This document shows, in pieces, positions 1 to 5,346 of a stretch of 5,814 nucleotides of DNA. The notes under the pieces were generated by a model that did no database searches, was not told the origin of the DNA, and was given only the letters and a program-made list of their open reading frames with translations. The translations under genes were made by a program, and so were the position numbers. Where the stretch lies: contig DHMK01000027.1 in NCBI GenBank assembly GCA_002405755.1, positions 4,144-9,957 of the forward strand, written 5' to 3'. Positions within the stretch are counted from its first letter, which is position 1. Each line of letters begins with the position of its first letter. The DNA comes from Clostridiales bacterium UBA4644. GTDB lineage: Bacteria > Bacillota > Clostridia > Oscillospirales > Butyricicoccaceae.

Positions 1-111
1 ATCTCGGTGGAGGACAAGGACACTGCCCGCGCGGAAAAGCTCCAGCGGGAGCTGACAAGCACGGTAGACGGCATTTTGCAGACAAGCGAGGCGCGTGCGT
101 CCGTGTCCTGA
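1..111 (+). pseudogene. RsgI-like anti-sigma/PepSY protein, upstream fragment in frame 1 (5' end outside window)
   Basis: Frame 1 is open from the window edge and ends at TGA 109-111. It encodes a charged, helical stretch (ISVEDKDTARAEKL near the start, then a segment ending SEARASVS). From memory of the family, this resembles the region just before the TQ-L-TQD...TGKAAL segment of clostridial RsgI-like anti-sigma proteins. That downstream segment is present here, but in frame 3 from about position 105 (VLTQTLTQDAGLEQQAREN, then STGKAALVNRV). Fragment and continuation therefore look like one gene split by a frameshift, consistent with loss of one base between about 85 and 110. The true start, and any N-terminal RsgI domain or transmembrane helix, lies upstream of the window. 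The alternative is a natural C-terminus here followed by a separate gene; the sequence continuity argues against it. Confidence 0.5.
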
Positions 112-188
112 CCCAGACGCTTACGCAGGATGCGGGACTGGAGCAGCAGGCGCGGGAAAACAGCATTTCCACCGGAAAGGCAGCGCTG

Positions 189-779
189 GTGAACCGTGTG
201 CTCGCGCTCAACTCCAGCCTGAAGTTTGACGCGCTGGCGGCGCTCTCGGTGGAGGAGCTTAAAGATCTCGCCGAAGCGGGCGCGCCCGCTATGCCCATTG
301 GCACGGATGCGGCCCGCAGCGCCGCGGAGGAATATGCCGGAACGCCGGCACTGGAGCTCGTTACGGCGGAGGTCGATCCCGAGCTGGATGAATCCCCCGC
401 ACACTATGAGGGGGAGCTGCAGACGGCATGGGGTGAGTTTGAGTATCTGGTGGATGCTTACACCGGAGAGGTGCTCAGCGGACAGAAGGACCTGCCGTCC
501 GCCTTTGCGCAGAAGGACCCGGCAAAGCCCACGCAGCCCGCCGATCCGAAGCCTGCGCCGCCCGAAACAGTTCAGGACATCGGCTATGCCAGGGCGAAAT
601 CCATCGCCCTGAACCATGCGGGCGTGAGTGAAAATCAGGCCTGTGACATGGACATCGAGCTGGACGATGAGGACGGAAGGATCATTTATGAGGTGGAGTT
701 CAGATCCGGCAATTATGACTACGAGATCGACGCCTGCACCGGCGCGATCCTCAAGCATGAGGCGGAGCTGGATGACTGA
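189..779 (+). CDS. PepSY-domain protein, C-terminal part of a frameshifted RsgI-like anti-sigma protein
   Basis: Counted from the GTG at 189, the 196 residues contain two PepSY-like modules: about residues 41-98, ending YLVDAYTGEVLSG, and about 131-193, ending YDYEIDACTGAILKH. The repeated (D/E)A-TG-(I/V)L ending is the PepSY hallmark. A proline-rich linker (about 110-128, DPAKPTQPADPKPAPP) joins them. Residues 1-30 (LALNSSLKFDALAALSVEELKDL) match my memory of the region that precedes PepSY repeats in clostridial RsgI-like proteins. The frame stays open upstream of 189, and that stretch is family-like back to about 105, so the GTG is probably internal even though AAAGG lies 8 bases before it. 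PepSY modules are thought to sit outside the membrane and may inhibit or bind peptidases; an anti-sigma role is inference. The protein is acidic and has no membrane segment in this part. A terminator follows 55 bases after the stop. Confidence 0.7.
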   Translation: MNRVLALNSSLKFDALAALSVEELKDLAEAGAPAMPIGTDAARSAAEEYAGTPALELVTAEVDPELDESPAHYEGELQTAWGEFEYLVDAYTGEVLSGQKDLPSAFAQKDPAKPTQPADPKPAPPETVQDIGYARAKSIALNHAGVSENQACDMDIELDDEDGRIIYEVEFRSGNYDYEIDACTGAILKHEAELDD

Positions 780-833
780 CGCGGTCTGCATGGACCGTTC
801 CGGCAAAGCCGCCGCGTGAAAGCCGCCTGACAG

Positions 834-872
834 AAAGCACCTGCCTTTGCAAGGCGGGTGCTTTTGCTTTTT
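834..872 (+). terminator. Rho-independent terminator of the PepSY gene
   Basis: The arms AAAGCACCTGCC (834-845) and GGCGGGTGCTTT (853-864) pair over 12 bp with one T-G wobble, and two further T-A pairs leave a 3-base loop. TTTT, GC and TTTTT follow up to 872. It separates the PepSY gene from the TetR unit, which has its own promoter. Confidence 0.9.
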
Positions 873-904
873 ACGGGATCGGCGGCGAAGCGCGGCAGGA
901 CCTC

Positions 905-933
905 TTGACAGGAAAAGGGAAATCTGCTACGAT
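905..933 (+). promoter_or_regulatory. Promoter of the TetR/ATC-hydrolase operon
   Basis: The -35 is a perfect TTGACA (905-910), followed by a 17-base spacer and TACGAT (928-933), with TG one base before the -10 (extended -10). This is a near-consensus housekeeping sigma-A promoter, expected to start near 939-941. A promoter this strong, with a palindrome over its -10 and start region, fits a gene held off by a repressor. Confidence 0.85.
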
Positions 934-961
934 ATGACCGAAAGAGCGAATCCGGTCATAT
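932..961. promoter_or_regulatory. Putative TetR operator: perfect 9-bp inverted repeat
   Basis: ATATGACCG (932-940) and CGGTCATAT (953-961) are exact reverse complements separated by 12 bases. The dyad spans the end of the -10 and the expected start site, and its right edge lies 25 bases before the TetR start codon. TetR-family repressors bind palindromes of about this size as dimers or pairs of dimers and usually control their own operon. Binding by the adjacent TetR protein is inferred from position. A hairpin in the transcript is less likely, because the left arm lies at or before the start of transcription. Confidence 0.75.
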
Positions 962-986
962 ATTTTGATGTTTAAGGGGTGAGACC

Positions 987-1562
987 GTGGCATTTACGGA
1001 AGAACAAAACGAAACCATCCGCAGAGATCTGATCCGCGCGGCCTGGCACTGCGGCGCGACTATCGGCATGCGGAAGACCTCTGTAGAGCAGCTGGCGGAT
1101 GCCGTGGGCATCTCCAAGGGTTCTTTTTATAAATTCTTCAGATCCAAGGAGCTGCTGTTTTTTGCCGTGCTGGAGGATATCCACACGGAAGGCTTTGCGG
1201 CGGCGCAGGCGGCGCTGCAGAAAAATGCGGCGCTGTCTCCCGCAGACCGGGCGGCGGAAGCGATCCTTGCGGCCTGCCGCTGGCTTTCTGAGACGAAAGC
1301 GCTGGTCTTTGTGGAAAACGACGCGGAGTTTTTGCTCCGCAGGCTTCCGGACGAAGTCAAAACGGCGCATTATCATGACGACGAGACGCACATCCGTGCG
1401 CTTTTGGAGGAAAGCGGCCTGCAGCCCAGAGGCGGCATTGCACTGGCTGCCGCCGCGATCCGGGGCCTGCTCCTGACGGTGTCGCATCAGGAGCAGATCG
1501 GGCCGCTGTATCCGCAGGTGCTGGAAACGCTGGTGCGCGGCGCCTGCAGAGAATTGTTCTGA
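987..1562 (+). CDS. TetR/AcrR-family transcriptional regulator
   Basis: This 191-residue protein has the normal length and layout of the TetR family. The N-terminal DNA-binding domain covers about residues 8-55. The helix-turn-helix is TSVEQLADAVGISKGSFYKFF (31-51), with the typical G-S-K-G-(S/T)-FY-FF core and then SKELLF. The rest (about 60-190) is a helical ligand-binding and dimerisation domain with no motif that reveals the inducer. The GTG start is supported by AAGGGG (974-979), 7 bases upstream; a nearby ATG (968) runs into a stop after three codons. It is the first gene of a two-gene operon with the ATC-hydrolase-family gene 62 bases downstream. The perfect inverted repeat at 932-961 over its promoter suggests autorepression. 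The ligand is unknown; a substrate or product of the downstream enzyme is the simplest guess. Confidence 0.93.
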   Translation: MAFTEEQNETIRRDLIRAAWHCGATIGMRKTSVEQLADAVGISKGSFYKFFRSKELLFFAVLEDIHTEGFAAAQAALQKNAALSPADRAAEAILAACRWLSETKALVFVENDAEFLLRRLPDEVKTAHYHDDETHIRALLEESGLQPRGGIALAAAAIRGLLLTVSHQEQIGPLYPQVLETLVRGACRELF

Positions 1563-1580
1563 AGGCAGACAAAGATAAAA

Positions 1581-1608
1581 CCGCTGAGCGGGAAGCGGAT
1601 GCTCCCGC
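1581..1608 (+). other. Small hairpins between tetR and the hydrolase gene
   Basis: Two short stems share bases here and cannot form together: CCGCT (1581-1585) with AGCGG (1594-1598), and GCGGGA (1588-1593) with TCCCGC (1603-1608). The second ends just before the AAGGAGG ribosome-binding site at 1611-1617. No T-run follows, so this is not a terminator. A role in mRNA processing or in tuning translation of the second gene is possible, but in GC-rich sequence stems of 5-6 bp can arise by chance. Confidence 0.3.
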
Positions 1609-1624
1609 GAAAGGAGGAAAAGCA

Positions 1625-2257
1625 ATGAAATACACGGGCATGCCCATGGGGATGTGGGCGCTGTTTGCGGCGTCCTTCCGGAAGCAGCTGAGAGATGTAT
1701 TCGGCTATGATGCGGCTGCGGCAAAGGAGATCGCGAAAAAGGCAAAGCCGCGATACCGGGAGATCATCGCAAAGATCCCGGCGTTTGAAAAGGGCGACCG
1801 TTTTCAAATGAACCTTGTCAACTGCGCGATGATCAGCGCGTTTATTCTCTCCATGCCGGAGCGCCCGGATGTGGAGCGCCTGACGGAATATTACGCTAAA
1901 GCCATGATGACAAGGCCCATGCAGTGGTTCTGCCGCAAAAGCGGAAAGAAAAAGTTTACGGAGCAGGATATTGCGGGCATGAAGGCCACGGCGGCCTTGA
2001 AGGCCGCCGACCGGAACCCCTACTCCTGGAACATGGAATTTTACGAATATCCGGACGGCAGCGGCTATGAGGGGCGCTTCACCAAATGCGGCATCTGCGT
2101 TTTGATGAAGGAGCTGGGACTTTACGACCTGACGCCGGCCCTGTGCCATCTGGACTACACCATGAGCGAGGCGGGCGGCGCAGCGGACTTTGTGCGGCAG
2201 TACACGCTGGCCTCCGGCGGGCCCTACTGCGACTGCGGCTACCGGAAAAAGGCGTGA
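1625..2257 (+). CDS. L-2-amino-thiazoline-4-carboxylic acid (ATC) hydrolase family protein
   Basis: The 210-residue protein resembles the ATC-hydrolase family (Pfam ATC_hydrolase, recognised from memory). Family-like features are the N-terminal GMWALFAASFRKQLRDVFGYD (about 9-29), FTKCGIC (152-158), ALCHLDYTMSEAGG (172-185) and the terminal YCDCGYRKK (201-209). Named members open the thiazoline ring of L-ATC to N-carbamoyl-L-cysteine in the bacterial L-cysteine route from racemic ATC. Most clostridial relatives, often next to TetR genes, have no tested activity, so the substrate is uncertain. Seven cysteines (67, 103, 155, 158, 174, 202, 204) plus His175 and Asp177 could form a metal or catalytic site; this is inference. 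There is no signal peptide; the protein is probably cytoplasmic. AAGGAGG (1611-1617) lies 7 bases before the ATG, an excellent start. It is the second gene of the TetR operon and ends at the terminator at 2297-2323. Confidence 0.8.
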   Translation: MKYTGMPMGMWALFAASFRKQLRDVFGYDAAAAKEIAKKAKPRYREIIAKIPAFEKGDRFQMNLVNCAMISAFILSMPERPDVERLTEYYAKAMMTRPMQWFCRKSGKKKFTEQDIAGMKATAALKAADRNPYSWNMEFYEYPDGSGYEGRFTKCGICVLMKELGLYDLTPALCHLDYTMSEAGGAADFVRQYTLASGGPYCDCGYRKKA

Positions 2258-2296
2258 GCCGCGCCCCGCGCATGGCGTAAAAAGCATCCCCAAAGG

Positions 2297-2323
2297 AAAG
2301 GCCTGCGTTTCCGCAGGCTTTTT
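2297..2323 (+). terminator. Rho-independent terminator of the TetR/hydrolase operon
   Basis: GCCTGCG (2301-2307) pairs exactly with CGCAGGC (2312-2318) around a TTTC loop. The stem is extended outward by a G-T wobble and three A-T pairs, and its outer arm forms the T-run TTTTT (2319-2323). It lies 39 bases after the hydrolase stop. Confidence 0.88.
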
Positions 2324-2333
2324 GACAGACTGT

Positions 2334-2360
2334 GCGGCCGCCCATCCGGGCGGCTGCTTT
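2334..2360 (+). terminator. Second GC-rich hairpin, possible backup terminator
   Basis: GCGGCCGCCC (2334-2343) and GGGCGGCTGC (2348-2357) pair over 10 bp with one G-T wobble around an ATCC loop, followed only by TTT. It begins 10 bases after the first terminator's T-run. The stem is very stable but the short T-tract makes it a weaker candidate. It could instead be a structural element or protect a transcript 3' end. Confidence 0.45.
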
Positions 2361-2502
2361 GCTGCTACAGCGCGGACGGACTCCGGCGCTGCTGCGCAGG
2401 ATGAGACCCCGGCGGGTCACAGATCCTTTTCAAAAACGAAACGATCATAGCCTGTCTGACTTGAAAAGTCAAGCGCTTTCCGGGGAAACACTGCAAAACG
2501 CC
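2361..2502. other. Intergenic stretch without a supported gene
   Basis: This lies between the hydrolase operon hairpins and the phoPR control region. Open frames crossing it lack a ribosome-binding site and have arginine/proline-rich compositions typical of out-of-frame GC-rich DNA. It contains two short dyads: GACCC (2405-2409) with GGGTC (2414-2418), and GACTT (2458-2462) with AAGTC (2466-2470). The second also reads as CTTGA-N4-TCAAG (2460-2473). From about 2420 the composition shifts toward A/T, as expected ahead of a promoter. No function is assigned. Confidence 0.5.
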
Positions 2503-2545
2503 GATTTTACCTTGATTTTACAGGGCCTCCGTTGCGGGCTTTACA
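2503..2545 (+). promoter_or_regulatory. Pho-box-like direct repeats upstream of the phosphate two-component operon
   Basis: The 8-mer GATTTTAC occurs twice (2503-2510 and 2514-2521) at an exact 11-bp period. In the register used for Gram-positive PhoP boxes (TT-ACA-like hexamers separated by 5 bases) this reads TTTACC (2506-2511), N5, TTTACA (2517-2522). A third TTTACA lies at 2540-2545, 23 bp further on and close to the same helix face. The first pair lies about 45-61 bases before the expected transcription start, where PhoP normally acts. Autoregulation by the downstream regulator is inferred from position and spacing. Confidence 0.55.
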
Positions 2546-2560
2546 TGGAGCGGCTATACT
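2532..2560 (+). promoter_or_regulatory. Promoter of the response regulator/kinase operon
   Basis: TTGCGG (2532-2537), a 17-base spacer and TATACT (2555-2560) form a good -10 with a moderate -35. Transcription would start near 2567, giving a leader of about 20 bases before the TTG start codon. A weak -35 flanked by Pho-box-like repeats fits a promoter that needs an activator. Confidence 0.65.
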
Positions 2561-2572
2561 AATAGAAAACAT

Positions 2573-2582
2573 GGGAGGAGGG
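2573..2582 (+). promoter_or_regulatory. Ribosome-binding site that fixes the TTG start of the response regulator
   Basis: GGGAGGAGGG (2573-2582) is a near-perfect Shine-Dalgarno, ending 6 bases before the TTG at 2589. The in-frame ATG at 2571 overlaps it and has no such site of its own, and the TTG at 2532 lies inside the promoter. The TTG at 2589 is therefore the likely start. Confidence 0.8.
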
Positions 2583-2588
2583 ATCTTT

Positions 2589-3266
2589 TTGATCTATTGT
2601 GTAGAAGACGAAAGCGCCATCCGGGATCTCATGATCTATACCCTGAATGCCTCCGGCTTTGCGGCGCGCGGCTTTGAAAGCAGCGAGAGCTTTTGGCCCG
2701 CCGTGCGGGAAAAAGCGCCGGAGCTTGTGGTTCTGGATGTGATGCTGCCCGGCGAGGACGGGCTGACCATCCTGAAAAAGCTGCGCGCATCGCCGGCCAC
2801 GGCGGAGATCCCTGTGGTGATGGCCACGGCAAAGGGAAGCGAATATGATAAAGTCATCGGTCTGGACAGCGGCGCAGACGATTATCTTGCCAAGCCCTTC
2901 GGGATGATGGAGATGGTCTCCCGCATCAAGGCCGTGCTGCGGCGGACCGCGCCCAAGCAGACCCGGATCCTGACCTGCGGCGGGGTGTCGCTGGATGAGA
3001 GCAAGCATACCGTCACGGTGAACGGCCGGAGCGTGGCGCTGACGCTGAAGGAGTTTGAGCTGCTGAAGCTGTTGATGGAGAACCCCGGCACGGTCTTCAC
3101 GCGGGAGGTGCTGCTTTCCTCCGTGTGGGGCGTGGATTTTGCCGGGGAGACCCGGACGGTGGACGTGCATATCGGGACGCTGCGCACCAAGCTGGCGGAA
3201 GCGGGCGAGCTGATCCGGACGGTACGCGGCGTGGGATATAAAATGGAGGAAGCCTATGAGCAATAA
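2589..3266 (+). CDS. phoP: OmpR/PhoB-family response regulator, probable phosphate regulator PhoP
   Basis: From TTG 2589 this is 225 residues, typical for the OmpR/PhoB family. The receiver domain covers about residues 1-115: acidic pocket Glu6-Asp7, phospho-acceptor Asp50 in VVLDVMLPGEDG, switch Thr80 in VMATAKG and Lys102 in DDYLAKPF. The winged-helix DNA-binding domain (about 128-221) contains LTLKEFELLKLL, REVLLSSVWG, TRTVDVHIGTLRTKL and IRTVRGVGYK, all standard. Longer starts would add residues encoded by the promoter and ribosome-binding site, so I reject them. The gene overlaps the histidine kinase by 11 bases, and phoU-pstB converges on the pair, which is the main reason for naming it PhoP/PhoB; domain sequence alone would not separate it from other OmpR-type regulators. 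Phosphorylated PhoP would bind Pho boxes at phosphate-starvation genes and probably the repeats at 2503-2545. Confidence 0.9.
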   Translation: MIYCVEDESAIRDLMIYTLNASGFAARGFESSESFWPAVREKAPELVVLDVMLPGEDGLTILKKLRASPATAEIPVVMATAKGSEYDKVIGLDSGADDYLAKPFGMMEMVSRIKAVLRRTAPKQTRILTCGGVSLDESKHTVTVNGRSVALTLKEFELLKLLMENPGTVFTREVLLSSVWGVDFAGETRTVDVHIGTLRTKLAEAGELIRTVRGVGYKMEEAYEQ

Positions 3267-4617
3267 GATCTTCAGATCCATCTGGCTTGCCGCGGTCTGC
3301 GTGCTGCTTGCCGCGCTTGCGGTCATTATGGGGTTTTCCTATCGCTATTTCTCTGCGCAGCAGCGGCGGCAGCTGAAAAACGAAACGGAGCTTGCCGCCC
3401 AGGGAGCGGCGCTTTCCGGTGCGGCATATTTTGACGGCCTGGACACGGAGAATTACCGGATCACCTGGATCGACGCCCAGGGGCAGATCCTATACGATAA
3501 CGAAGCGGAAGCCGATCGGATGGAGAACCATCTGGAGCGGGAAGAGGTGCAGCAGGCGCTGCAGGAGGGCTATGGCGAAGCGGCCCGCTATTCCAGCACG
3601 CTGGCGGAAAAGCAGTTTTATGCGGCGAAGCGTCTGCCGGACGGCAGCGTGATCCGGCTCTCCATCGTGCAGATGGCGGTTTGGACGCTGGTGCTGGGCT
3701 TTGCGCAGCCCATCTGCGCGGTCATTCTGCTGGCGCTGGTGCTGTCGCTGGTGCTGGCCTCCGGGCTGGCCCGGCGGATCGTCAAGCCCATCAACGAGAT
3801 CGATCTGGACCATCCGGAGGACTATTACGGCAAGGAGGACTACCGGGAGGTGGAGCCGCTGCTTCGGCATATCGCCCTGCAGCGGACGCAGCTGAAGCAG
3901 GATCAGGCCCAGGTGGAAAAAACGGCGCTGATCCGGCAGGAGTTTACCGCCAATGTGTCCCATGAGCTGAAAACGCCGCTGCACGCCATCTCCGGCTATG
4001 CGGAGCTGCTGGAAAACGGCATGGCAAAGCCGGAGGATGTGCGGCCCTTTGCGGGAAGGATCCGGAAGGAGGCCTCCCGCATGACCAAGCTGGTGGAGGA
4101 CATCATCGACCTGACCAAGCTGGACAACGGCGGCGCAGAAATGCGGTGGGAGAGCTGCGATCTGTATCGCATCGCAGAAAACGCCGTAGACAGTCTCAGT
4201 GCTGCAGCCGGCGCGGCGGAGGTGACCATCCGTCTGGAGGGCGGGGAGGCGGCCATGACGGGCATCCCCCAGCTGCTTTACAGCATCGTGTATAATCTCT
4301 GCGACAACGCCATCAAATACAACCACCGGGGCGGCTCCGTGCAGGTGACGGTGGGACAGAGCGGCGGAAACGCCACCCTGAAGGTGGAGGACACTGGCAT
4401 CGGCATCCCCCAGGACAGCCAGGACCGCATTTTTGAGCGGTTTTACCGGGTGGACAAGAGCCGCAGCAAGGAGGTTGGCGGCACGGGGCTGGGCCTTTCC
4501 ATCGTCAAGCACGCCGTGATGATCCACGGCGGCCGGGTGGAGGTCCGCAGCGAGCCGGGCCGTGGGACGGTATTTCTGGTGACGCTGCCCTGCCGGCCGG
4601 GTAAGACCACGCGATAA
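3256..4617 (+). CDS. phoR: Sensor histidine kinase, probable phosphate sensor PhoR
   Basis: This 453-residue membrane kinase has a transmembrane helix at about 8-28, an extracytoplasmic region of about 110 residues, a second helix at about 142-169 and a cytoplasmic kinase core. The outer region (WIDAQGQILYDN at 71-82, later KRLPDGSVIRLS) resembles the PDC/PAS-like sensor fold of clostridial PhoR proteins. A short HAMP-like linker (about 172-212, starting ARRIVKPINEID) follows; no cytoplasmic PAS domain fits before the H-box, unlike B. subtilis PhoR. The phospho-acceptor is His236 in NVSHELKTPL. ATPase motifs are N-box YNLCDNAIKYN (346-356, Asn347 and Asn351), G1 DTGIGI (379-384), F-box ERFYRVD and G2 GGTGLGLSIVKH (408-419). 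All key residues are intact. The ATG overlaps the regulator gene by 11 bases, implying coupled translation. Convergent phoU and pstB support a phosphate role, where PhoU and the Pst importer hold the kinase in check at high phosphate. Confidence 0.92.
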   Translation: MSNKIFRSIWLAAVCVLLAALAVIMGFSYRYFSAQQRRQLKNETELAAQGAALSGAAYFDGLDTENYRITWIDAQGQILYDNEAEADRMENHLEREEVQQALQEGYGEAARYSSTLAEKQFYAAKRLPDGSVIRLSIVQMAVWTLVLGFAQPICAVILLALVLSLVLASGLARRIVKPINEIDLDHPEDYYGKEDYREVEPLLRHIALQRTQLKQDQAQVEKTALIRQEFTANVSHELKTPLHAISGYAELLENGMAKPEDVRPFAGRIRKEASRMTKLVEDIIDLTKLDNGGAEMRWESCDLYRIAENAVDSLSAAAGAAEVTIRLEGGEAAMTGIPQLLYSIVYNLCDNAIKYNHRGGSVQVTVGQSGGNATLKVEDTGIGIPQDSQDRIFERFYRVDKSRSKEVGGTGLGLSIVKHAVMIHGGRVEVRSEPGRGTVFLVTLPCRPGKTTR

Positions 4618-4633
4618 AAGAAAAAAGTAAAAA

Positions 4634-4674
4634 CGATCCGGGAGACCGCAGGTCTCCCGGATCGCTTGTTTTTT
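4634..4674. terminator. Bidirectional terminator between phoR and phoU
   Basis: CGATCCGGGAGACC (4634-4647) and GGTCTCCCGGATCG (4651-4664) are a perfect 14-bp inverted repeat with a GCA loop. On the plus strand TTTTTT (4669-4674) follows. On the minus strand the A-rich tract 4616-4633 reads as a T-rich tail. It lies between the stops of the convergent phoR (4617) and phoU (4687) and should end transcripts from both sides. Confidence 0.93.
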
Positions 4675-4686
4675 CTGCGGGAACAG

Positions 4687-5346
4687 TCAGTCAAACTGCT
4701 CCCCATCGTGCTTATGGATCCCGGTCACGGAAAACTCCACCCACTCGGAAAGGTTCACCGCGTGGTCGCCGATGCGCTCAAAATATTTGGCGATCATCAA
4801 CAGATCCAGCGCCGTCTCACCCTGCTCCGGGTGGGCTGCGATGGCGTCGATCAGGGCCTGCTTGGCGGCGGAAAAATCCGCATCCACCAGATCGTCCTGC
4901 GCGGCGATGGACTGCGCCAGCGCCACATCCCGGCGGACAAAGGCCTCCAGACTCTGGGTGACCATCGAGCTGGCCTGACGGGCCATCCGGCAGACAAGGC
5001 TGCAGTCCGGCGTGGCGTGGCTCAGGAAAAAGGGGATGATCTCCGCGATATCCTCCGCCTGGTCGCCGATGCGCTCCAGATCGGTGATCATCTTCAGCGC
5101 GGCGGAGATCTGCCGCAGGTCCCGGGCCACCGGCTGCTGCTGCAGAAGCAGCTTCAGGCAAAGGGCCTCGATCGACCGCTCCTGCTCGTTGGTCTGCGCC
5201 TCCAGATCCGCCACCGGCGCCGCCTTGGAAACATCCCGCTCCTCCAGCGCCTGCGCAGCCAGCGAGATGGCTTTGGCGCAGGTCTCGCCCATCTGGGTCA
5301 GCTCCGTATTCAGCTGGGCCAGCTGACGGTCAAAATTGCTTCTCAT
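4687..5346 (-). CDS. phoU: Phosphate signalling complex protein PhoU
   Basis: The 219-residue protein has the usual PhoU length and its two-fold repeat of three-helix bundles. Each repeat carries the diagnostic metal-binding motif: KMITDLERIGDQAEDIAE (about 85-102) and MIAKYFERIGDHAVNLSEWV (about 184-203). The N-terminus, MRSNFDRQLAQLNTEL, is typical. PhoU is a cytoplasmic, peripheral membrane protein that connects the PstSCAB phosphate importer with the PhoR kinase. It represses the Pho response when phosphate is plentiful and limits phosphate uptake. The ATG follows the pstB stop directly (TAAATG, no gap), and its ribosome-binding site GGGAGG (5361-5356 on the minus strand) lies within the last codons of pstB, so translation is probably coupled. 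It is the last gene of the pst operon and ends at the shared bidirectional terminator. Confidence 0.95.
   Translation of the reverse strand: MRSNFDRQLAQLNTELTQMGETCAKAISLAAQALEERDVSKAAPVADLEAQTNEQERSIEALCLKLLLQQQPVARDLRQISAALKMITDLERIGDQAEDIAEIIPFFLSHATPDCSLVCRMARQASSMVTQSLEAFVRRDVALAQSIAAQDDLVDADFSAAKQALIDAIAAHPEQGETALDLLMIAKYFERIGDHAVNLSEWVEFSVTGIHKHDGEQFD

Noticed and set aside
95..112. Programmed -1 frameshift in the PepSY gene
   Set aside because: No slippery heptamer or convincing downstream stimulatory structure is visible at the frame change; a simple indel explains it better.
782..797. Short dyad CGGTC/GACCG just after the PepSY stop
   Set aside because: Only 5 bp, no T-run, and the clear terminator follows at 834; it is probably chance. 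It shares CGGTC with the operator, but not the rest of the arm.
972..2293. Long minus-strand open frames opposite tetR and the hydrolase gene (972-1745, 1487-2293)
   Set aside because: They overlap well-supported plus-strand genes, lack ribosome-binding sites, and have Arg/His/Gln/Pro-rich compositions typical of antisense frames in GC-rich DNA.
2332..2562. 76-codon plus-strand frame in the gap before phoP
   Set aside because: It has no ribosome-binding site, starts inside a hairpin, runs through the phoPR promoter, and has an out-of-frame-like composition.
3490..4527. 345-codon minus-strand open frame inside the histidine kinase gene
   Set aside because: It is fully antisense to a kinase with all motifs intact, and its His/Gln/Leu-rich translation matches no recognisable fold. 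It is a shadow of GC-biased codon use.
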